The notes under the pieces: model-generated | Told to the model about the DNA's origin: nothing | What the model saw: the letters and a program-made list of their open reading frames with translations, nothing else | Database searches by the model: none | NCBI RefSeq assembly: GCF_020283565.1 | Contig: NC_060060.1 | Span: forward strand, 14,074,001 to 14,138,000 | Length of the DNA: 64,000 nt | Direction: 5' to 3' | Source of the DNA: Trifolium pratense | Lineage: Eukaryota; Streptophyta; Magnoliopsida; Fabales; Fabaceae | Shown: piece by piece, positions 58,301 through 64,000 of the stretch | Layout: each line of letters starts with the position of its first letter | Position numbering within the stretch: the stretch's first letter is position 1 | Position numbers and translations under genes: made by a program

Positions 58301-58422
58301 GAGAATGATACCTTATTCAAATCATCTAGACAATAGTATGCAAGTTGAAAAACTGCAACAATAAAAAATATGGAAGGAGCTGCTAATGACTTTTGATGTT
58401 CTTGGATTGTTCCGTCTTCCAT
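55313..58422 (-). CDS. GET1: GET1/WRB-like tail-anchored protein insertion receptor, complete
   Basis: Seven short minus-strand exons: 58422..58312, 57993..57914, 56802..56732, 56626..56568, 56482..56401, 56005..55953, 55390..55313. All are GT-AG with matching phases; 177 residues, close to known plant GET1. In the ER membrane GET1 receives tail-anchored proteins from the GET3 ATPase and inserts them. Visible parts are an N-terminal membrane segment (APSIFFIVAVFQLAYYCL), a charged coiled coil that contacts GET3 (NVLRGEIKRLLNEASLLSQP then STFAQASKLKRLAAAMEKEL), a second membrane helix (YLTYGMLLIWFWRVPVA) and a third (VGIMAWLIISARVCRYV) ending in a basic tail RRACSKMS. All key regions are present. 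The gene is easily missed because no exon exceeds 111 bases. MITEs lie in introns 5 and 6 and LTR-like DNA in intron 2. Confidence 0.9.
55711..55740. mobile_element. Single Stowaway-type end in GET1 intron 6
   Basis: TACTCCCTCCGTCCTAAATT with ATAAGG is a typical Stowaway terminus. A matching right end could not be identified (perhaps near 55915-55925, ATAAGGGAA), so the extent is open. Confidence 0.5.
56194..56393. mobile_element. Harbinger-like MITE in GET1 intron 5
   Basis: Left GCGTCTGTTTGGATTAGTTT; right, inverted, GGCTCGTTTGGATTAGCTTA. TAA flanks both sides (56191-56193, 56394-56396). It lies only about 8 bases from the exon 5 donor. Confidence 0.75.
56850..57830. other. GET1 intron 2, LTR-like insertion
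   Basis: 57050-57270 resembles an LTR: GACTATAAATAGAAC (TATA-like, about 57080), a leader with CTCTCACTCTTG and several polyadenylation-like AT-rich signals. Borders, primer site and target duplication were not found. The frames in this stretch are not protein-like. Confidence 0.3.
58082..58109. repeat. (TATG)n microsatellite
   Basis: Seven units of the tetranucleotide TATG in GET1 intron 1. Confidence 0.95.
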
Positions 58423-58763
58423 AATTCACTCTCCTTTGTGATCCAGTTTTAAAGAAGATGATGCAAAATGAATTTCAATATGCATCTTCTATGTTAGTTA
58501 CTATAATGTTTTGTTTTGTTATTTTTTTTAACCTTTAACTGAAAAAATAATCAAAGAAAATATGAGTCCTAATTTTAGTCTTTTGAATCGGGCTTAGTGG
58601 TTATTTTGCTTTTCTTTCTCTACTTTATTGCACAAATCAACAATATCATTTTATTTTGTTGTTTAAAATACGTCATTATATTTTTATTATTCATTACTTT
58701 TGCCTTCAAAGTGGAAAAAAAATAGTAGTTCACAGGGTTAGTTAACACATATTGACAATTATA

Positions 58764-59171
58764 AGTTTTTTTTTGTTTGCTTAATTGCATTATCCCCCTA
58801 TTTTATCAAGCTCGCAAAAATAGTCTTATTTTAAAATTGAATTTTTTATCCTCTATTTTCATATTTGTTGAAATTTTGGTCCTAACTCGTATTTGTTGTC
58901 TTAAAAGTTGCGAGTTTTGATGCAAAAAAAATGAATTTTAGTCTAAAATGTGATATTTTATCTTTAGATTGAATGTTAGAGACAATAAATTACTTTTAGG
59001 GTGTTAAAAATCACCATTTTTATAGGAAAAATATAGGTTGAGAATAAAATTGCAACAAATATGAAAATAGAGGGACCAAAAGTTCGATTTTAATTAGGGA
59101 AATTATTTTCGTGAGTTTGATAAATATGGGATAAAAAAATGCAATCGAGTTTTTTTTTTTGTACGGAATTA
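58764..59171. mobile_element. Non-autonomous TIR element upstream of GET1
   Basis: TTGCATTATCCCCCTATTTT followed by ATCAAGCTCGC is mirrored by the inverted right end TTGCATTTTTTTATCCCATA followed by TTATCAAACTCAC; the inverted similarity extends to CTATTTTCATATTTGTTG. ACAATTATA occurs at 58755-58763 and 59172-59180, a possible 9-bp duplication of Mutator type. Confidence 0.6.
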
Positions 59172-59813
59172 ACAATTATAGGTTAAGAGATGTAATTTCA
59201 TCTCATCATTGTAGTGTATCAATTAATTTACAACATTGCAATATTGTGTTTGGTAAATAGAAACTTTCAAGGATTTCCACATTTTAAGATGTGTCTTATA
59301 ATCTTTTTTATTGTCATACTCATATTCATTGCATTGCACACTATATTCATAATAAAATGCAATAGCTTCTTCTGTTGGAACACAATCTTACTCTATGAAT
59401 CACACACAAACTGGTAGGCTCTGGGCACACCAATGAGCACAGAAACCAGTAGAACAAAAAACTATGAACTCAGCAAAATGATCAACAATGGAGGAAGGGT
59501 TTTGAGAGAGAAAGGAAGAAGATGAATTACACTTTAGGGAAAGTTTGTTCTCTTTATTCACAACAAAAAACTGAAAACTTTACAATAGATGCAAGTGCAT
59601 TATATAGCTATAATACTTGCACCTTAAGTCACACACTTGTAACTTCTAACAAACTCCCTAATTATTAGCTAACAAACTAATAACTACAAACTAACACTCT
59701 AACTAACTCTAACTGCTTGAGTTAGTTACACAACACTTAACAAACACTTAAAACTAACTATATCTTGTAACACAAGTAGATTGCAACATTTGAATTATAA
59801 ACTAACACACCAC

Positions 59814-61859
59814 CTAATTCAATGTTGCTAATGATTCTAAGCCCATCATGTTTCTTAGCCTCTTGTACACTTCTATTTGCACTGCCTTGGTAAGAATATC
59901 AGCAAGCTGCTCTCCACTTCTGCAATGCTTCAAGCATAACTTGCCATTATTGACCTGTTCTCTGAGATAATGAAATCTCATCTCAATATGCTTGCTCTTG
60001 CCATGTGCAACAGGATTCTTAGCCAAATTTATTGCTGAGATGTTGTCAATATTCATGGTCACTGATCCATGATCTTCACCTGTCATTTCTTCCATTAGAT
60101 TTACTAGCCAGATGGCTTGGCATACACACAATGATGCTGCAATGTATTCAGCCTCACAAGATGATAAGGCTACTACTGATTCCTTCTTAGAACGCCATGC
60201 TATTGGAGCATTATTCAACAAGAATAAGTACCCTGCAGTTGATTTTCTATCATCTGCATCTCCACACCAGTTTGAATCAGTATAAGCAATCAATTCACAT
60301 TGCTTTCCTTTGTCTGTATTAGGGAATAGTATTCCATAATCCATTGTACCTCTGATATACCTCAATATTCTCTTTGCAGCAGCTAAGTGTGATAGTTTAG
60401 GCTTTTGCATAAATCTGCTAACCACACCAACACTATAAGCCAGGTCAGGCCTTGTATTACACAAATATCTCAAGGATCCAATGAGGCTTCTGTACTTTGT
60501 TGGATCTATCTCAGCTTCTTCCACACTCTTTGACAATTGTTGCCTTGGTTCAGATGGAGTAACTGCATGATTCCAGTTTTGCATATCAAATTTCTTTAGA
60601 ATTTCACTTGCATACCTTCTTTGATGCATCAACAGCCCTTTACTGCACTTGTAAAATTCAATCCCTAGGAAGTATGAAATATGACCAAGATCAGTCATTT
60701 CAAACTCCTTCATGAGTTCACACTTGAATTTACTTATCTCACTTTCACTGCTACCAGTTATCAGCAAATCATCTACATATAGGCATAAAATCACTAAGTT
60801 ATCACTGCTTGATCTTCTAACATACACACCATGTTCTGTAGTGCATTTTATGAATCCTATATCACTTAGATAGCTGTCAATCTTCTTGTTCCAAGCTCTG
60901 GGAGCTTGCTTGAGGCCATATAGTGCTTTATGCAGTCTATACACTTTATCTTTCTGACCATCAACTTGAAAACCAACTGGTTGCTTCACATACACTTCTT
61001 CATCTAAAGGGCCATTTAAGAAAGCACACTTCACATCCATCTGATATATAGACCAGTTGTTGATATTAGCTAATCCAACAACTAGCCTTATTGTTTCAAT
61101 TCTAGCCACAGGAGCAAAAACTTCTTCAAAATCAATACCTTCCTTTTGAAGAAATCCTTTTGCTACCAATCTTGCCTTGTGTCTGGTTACTTCACCTTGT
61201 GAATTCACCTTCACTTTAAACACCCATTTCACATCAATAGCCTTCTTGCCATGTGGTAAACTCACTAGAGACCATGTATCATTGTTTTCTATTGAATCCA
61301 GTTCTTCAATCATAGCATTGATCCATTTTGGATCACTCAATGCTTCACTCATACTTACTGGTTCAGTGTCAGCAAGGAATGCATAATGAACTATCTCACC
61401 CTCATCATTCACTTGATCATCTGGTGTTGTTTCACAGTCTTGCAGTCTTGCTGGCATATTTCTAGTTCTCTGTGGCCTGTTTGCAGCTGGTTGAACTTGT
61501 GCTTCAGTTTCAATTGTTTGATCTTCAAACATGATTCTCACATTATCTTTCTTAGCACTTTGAGTCCAATCCCATTCTTTAATTTCATCAATTATCACAT
61601 CTCTGCTTACTACAATTTTCTTTGTCACAGGATCAAGCAACTTGTAACCACCTGTTGAATGATAACCAACCAACACCATTTGATTTGACTTGTCATCCAA
61701 CTTTCTTCTTAACTGGTCTGGCACATGTTTATAGGCAATAGAACCAAACACTTTCAAGTGACTCAAACTTGGTTTAGTGTTTGACCAGCACCCTTCTGGT
61801 GTAATTCCTTCTAATTTCTTAGTAGGACATCTGTTCAAAATGTATGTTGCAGTAGACAC
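59814..61859 (-). CDS. Copia polyprotein, C-terminal part: integrase end, reverse transcriptase, RNase H
   Basis: A 681-residue open frame. It starts in the C-terminal integrase region ([10 protein letters not shown]), then holds a linker and the reverse transcriptase ([30 protein letters not shown], active site LYVDDLL) and ends with RNase H ([31 protein letters not shown]). All the catalytic acidic motifs are present. It is separated from the upstream frame by one extra base in a run of Gs near 61865, so translation in one piece would need a frameshift. The first ATG here is not a natural start. Confidence 0.9.
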   Translation of the reverse strand: MSTATYILNRCPTKKLEGITPEGCWSNTKPSLSHLKVFGSIAYKHVPDQLRRKLDDKSNQMVLVGYHSTGGYKLLDPVTKKIVVSRDVIIDEIKEWDWTQSAKKDNVRIMFEDQTIETEAQVQPAANRPQRTRNMPARLQDCETTPDDQVNDEGEIVHYAFLADTEPVSMSEALSDPKWINAMIEELDSIENNDTWSLVSLPHGKKAIDVKWVFKVKVNSQGEVTRHKARLVAKGFLQKEGIDFEEVFAPVARIETIRLVVGLANINNWSIYQMDVKCAFLNGPLDEEVYVKQPVGFQVDGQKDKVYRLHKALYGLKQAPRAWNKKIDSYLSDIGFIKCTTEHGVYVRRSSSDNLVILCLYVDDLLITGSSESEISKFKCELMKEFEMTDLGHISYFLGIEFYKCSKGLLMHQRRYASEILKKFDMQNWNHAVTPSEPRQQLSKSVEEAEIDPTKYRSLIGSLRYLCNTRPDLAYSVGVVSRFMQKPKLSHLAAAKRILRYIRGTMDYGILFPNTDKGKQCELIAYTDSNWCGDADDRKSTAGYLFLLNNAPIAWRSKKESVVALSSCEAEYIAASLCVCQAIWLVNLMEEMTGEDHGSVTMNIDNISAINLAKNPVAHGKSKHIEMRFHYLREQVNNGKLCLKHCRSGEQLADILTKAVQIEVYKRLRNMMGLESLATLN

Positions 61860-61863
61860 AGCT

Positions 61864-63255
61864 TCACCCCCACAATTCTTTTGGTAAGTGCTTGCCTTTC
61901 AACATACTTCTCACCATATTCATGATTGTTCTATTCTTCCTCTCTGCAACACCATTTTGCTGAGGTGTGTATGGTGGCACCACTTCATGTATAATACCAT
62001 CTCTTTCACATAATGTATCAAACTCTTTTGACACATATTCACCACCACCATCAGTTCTTAAAACTTTGATCTTGTGACCACTTTGTCTTTCAACCATGGA
62101 TTTGAACTTGATAAACACACCAAGTACATCACTTTTCTGCTTAATCAAGTAAGTCCACAGTTTTCTACTGAAATCATCTATGAATGTGACAAAGTACCTG
62201 TTGCCTCCCATAGATTCAACTTGTATAGGGCCACACACATCAGAGTACACCACCTCAAGAGTAGCTCTAGTCCTGCTTCCAGCATCTTTACTAAAGTTAT
62301 TCCTATGCTGCTTGGATTGCACACATTCTTCACACACTTCACTTGGAATTTCAAATTCTGGCAGTCCAGACACTAATTGCTTCTTCTGCAAGTTACACAT
62401 ATCCTTGAAATTCAAGTGACCAAGCCTGTAGTGCCATAACCATTCATCTTTACTAGCTGCAGTAGCCAAACATCTATGCTCCAACATATTGAGTTCAATT
62501 TTAAAGGTCCTATTATGTGACATTGGAGCCTTTAAAATTACTCTACTATTTGAATCAAGCACTTTCATCAGTTTATCTTCTATTATTACTTTGTAATTCT
62601 TTTCAATTAGCTGACCAATACTAAGTAGATTACTTTTCATACCAGGGATGTAAAGTACATTAGAGATTAGTGATTGTTTACCATCTCTTCTTTTGATCAA
62701 CACATCACCAACTCCTTCTGCAGTCAATCCACTGTCATTTGCAAATTTCACTTTACTCTTTATTGATTTGTTGAGGCTCACAAACCAATCCCTTCTACCA
62801 GTCATGTGTGAAGAACACCCTGAGTCCAAATACCATTGATCTTTGAACTTGGTTTCTTCAGTAGTTGTCACCATCAACAAGGTATCTCCAATATCTTCTT
62901 GAGCCAATCTTGCATTATCTTCTGACTCTTTCTTTTCACTCCAACACTCATCACCAAAGTGTCCATATTTTTGACAATTGTAACATTGAATGTTACTCTT
63001 ATCAAACTTCTTCTTGCCACCTCTGCCTCTGTTACTGCTACCACCTCTATAGCCACCATGATTACCTTGTTTATGACTGGAAGAACTAGCTTCTTGCTGT
63101 GAATTTCTATTGTTTGAATTGCTATGACCACCTCTCCCTTTATTGTTCCACTTTCCCTTATTTTTCTTTTCTTTGTTAGGTTGAGCTTGTAATGCAACTT
63201 CTGCTTTTGTCTTGCCTGCAGCTCTTTCATTCATTCTCTGTTCATGAGATTCCAA
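61864..63255 (-). CDS. Copia polyprotein, middle part: zinc knuckle, protease, integrase
   Basis: A 463-residue frame. It holds the end of gag with the CCHC knuckle [14 protein letters not shown], the aspartic protease with its DSG ([13 protein letters not shown]), the GAG-pre-integrase region and the integrase zinc site (HYRLGHLNF...CEECVQSKQ), then the integrase core (YSDVCGP, TDGGGEY, the Glu in [11 protein letters not shown]). It is broken from both neighbours by single-base shifts at about 63250 and 61865. Confidence 0.9.
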   Translation of the reverse strand: MESHEQRMNERAAGKTKAEVALQAQPNKEKKNKGKWNNKGRGGHSNSNNRNSQQEASSSSHKQGNHGGYRGGSSNRGRGGKKKFDKSNIQCYNCQKYGHFGDECWSEKKESEDNARLAQEDIGDTLLMVTTTEETKFKDQWYLDSGCSSHMTGRRDWFVSLNKSIKSKVKFANDSGLTAEGVGDVLIKRRDGKQSLISNVLYIPGMKSNLLSIGQLIEKNYKVIIEDKLMKVLDSNSRVILKAPMSHNRTFKIELNMLEHRCLATAASKDEWLWHYRLGHLNFKDMCNLQKKQLVSGLPEFEIPSEVCEECVQSKQHRNNFSKDAGSRTRATLEVVYSDVCGPIQVESMGGNRYFVTFIDDFSRKLWTYLIKQKSDVLGVFIKFKSMVERQSGHKIKVLRTDGGGEYVSKEFDTLCERDGIIHEVVPPYTPQQNGVAERKNRTIMNMVRSMLKGKHLPKELWG

Positions 63256-63874
63256 TTGGTTGCAATTCCTCTTTTGACATGCTTGCTAGATCTTTGTTCT
63301 GCTCTATTGCAGCCACCAAATAATCAAACTTTGGTGCTAAAGATCTCAGTATCTTTGAGACAACAGACCTAGCAGTAATCACTTCACCACAATTCTTGAT
63401 TTGATTCACAAGTTTTGTGACTATTGTGAAGAAATCAGAGATAGTTTCACTATCTTCCATTTGAATTAACTCATATTGTCTTTTGTAAGTTTGAAGTCTA
63501 ACCTCTTTCACTTTCTCTGCACCACCAAATGATTGAGCAAGAATGTCCCATGCTTCTTTTGAAGATTCACAATCTCCAACCTTCTCAAAATTATCTGTAT
63601 CTACACACTGATGTATTATGAACAAGGCTTTGTAATCTCTCTTTTTTGTTTCTTTATGAGTCTCCTTCTCTTCATCTGTGGCACGAGCTCCAATTGTTGG
63701 CATACCCACAGTTACAAGATTCCACATATCTTGAGAGCAGAACACTACCTTCATCTGCTTGCACCAGTTATCATAGTTTTTGCTGGTCAGAATTGGAAGA
63801 TTCATTGGAAAGTGACCATTTGGATGATTCATCATGAATGTTTTGCTTATCTTGAATACACTAATCTTGAACAC
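63242..63874 (-). CDS. Copia gag, N-terminal part
   Basis: A 210-residue frame with typical copia gag features: [19 protein letters not shown] near the start, then [20 protein letters not shown] and [13 protein letters not shown]. It ends early in ELQPIGIS where one extra base shifts the frame just before the region that continues in the 63255 frame. The ATG at 63874 gives [10 protein letters not shown]; a start a few codons later at MNHPNGHFP is more like the family. Confidence 0.85.
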   Translation of the reverse strand: MFKISVFKISKTFMMNHPNGHFPMNLPILTSKNYDNWCKQMKVVFCSQDMWNLVTVGMPTIGARATDEEKETHKETKKRDYKALFIIHQCVDTDNFEKVGDCESSKEAWDILAQSFGGAEKVKEVRLQTYKRQYELIQMEDSETISDFFTIVTKLVNQIKNCGEVITARSVVSKILRSLAPKFDYLVAAIEQNKDLASMSKEELQPIGIS

Positions 63875-64000
63875 ACTTCAAAAACCACTGCAAGAATCAC
63901 TTCTTGATCAGAACCAGGAGCTCTGGATACCATATGTTGGAACACAATCTTACTCTATGAATCACACACACACACAAACTGGTAGGCTCTGGGCACGCCA

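Larger units (their letters stand above)
59373..64000 (-). mobile_element. Copia (Ty1) LTR retrotransposon, nearly complete, cut by window end
   Basis: The 3' LTR is 59373-59807 (435 bp), reading TGTTAG...CCAACA on the minus strand. The 5' LTR starts at 63935 and leaves the window after 66 bases. On the minus strand the primer-binding site TGGTATCCAGAGC follows the 5' LTR within a few bases (about 63920-63931), and a purine-rich AATTAGGTGG precedes the 3' LTR. The visible LTR overlap differs by one extra ACACAC block and one substitution, so insertion was recent. Domain order is gag, protease, integrase, reverse transcriptase, RNase H, as in copia elements. Two one-base shifts break the polyprotein, so this copy is probably not autonomous. 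Confidence 0.95.

Noticed and set aside
1..64000. A novel multi-gene system such as a biosynthetic cluster
   Set aside because: The intact genes (kinase, lipoxygenase, RKD, REP, PPR, GET1) have unrelated roles and mixed strands; nothing in the sequence ties them together.

Overview
The window is AT-rich nuclear DNA from a flowering plant, most likely a cool-season legume (Medicago/Trifolium/pea type). The evidence is intron-rich plant genes, a lipoxygenase close in sequence to soybean/pea enzymes, legume-type tRNA-derived SINEs, and dense small DNA transposons. The species call is inference. No prokaryotic features, CRISPR arrays, tRNA or rRNA genes were seen.

Layout. 0.16-0.86 kb: 5' exons of a receptor-like cytoplasmic kinase running off the left edge (minus strand). 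0.9-22.2 kb: a transposon graveyard holding MITEs with clear target duplications, a LINE RNase H fragment, Helitron-like ends, two copia gag-protease remnants facing each other, a hAT MITE, and a ~9 kb Mutator-type element (11699-20657, 9-bp target duplication) that carries intron-containing fragments of an aspartic protease gene and a ribosomal protein L37 gene. 22.29-26.64 kb: a complete nine-exon lipoxygenase (plus strand). 31.0-34.9 kb: an RWP-RK (RKD-type) transcription factor (minus strand) with strange intron rearrangements and a near-perfect ~150-bp-arm inverted repeat. 36.4-38.7 kb: a pentatricopeptide-repeat (PPR) pseudogene. 40.7-44.2 kb: a patch of repeated units and broken copies of Rab escort protein exons. 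45.6-50.8 kb: the intact nine-exon Rab escort protein gene (minus strand). 51.1-53.4 kb: an intact PPR gene (plus strand) nearly identical to the pseudogene at 36.4 kb. 55.3-58.4 kb: a seven-exon GET1/WRB-like gene (minus strand). 59.4-64.0 kb: a young copia LTR retrotransposon (minus strand), cut by the window end.

The genes do not form a pathway. The coherent story is structural: repeated local duplication with filler DNA. The intact PPR copy sits next to a 124-bp copied piece of a Rab escort protein exon. An RKD intron copy sits between two identical 123-bp repeats. Rab escort exons are re-copied downstream of their gene. Exon boundaries below were read by hand from splice signals and protein continuity; homology calls come from recognised motifs, not database searches.
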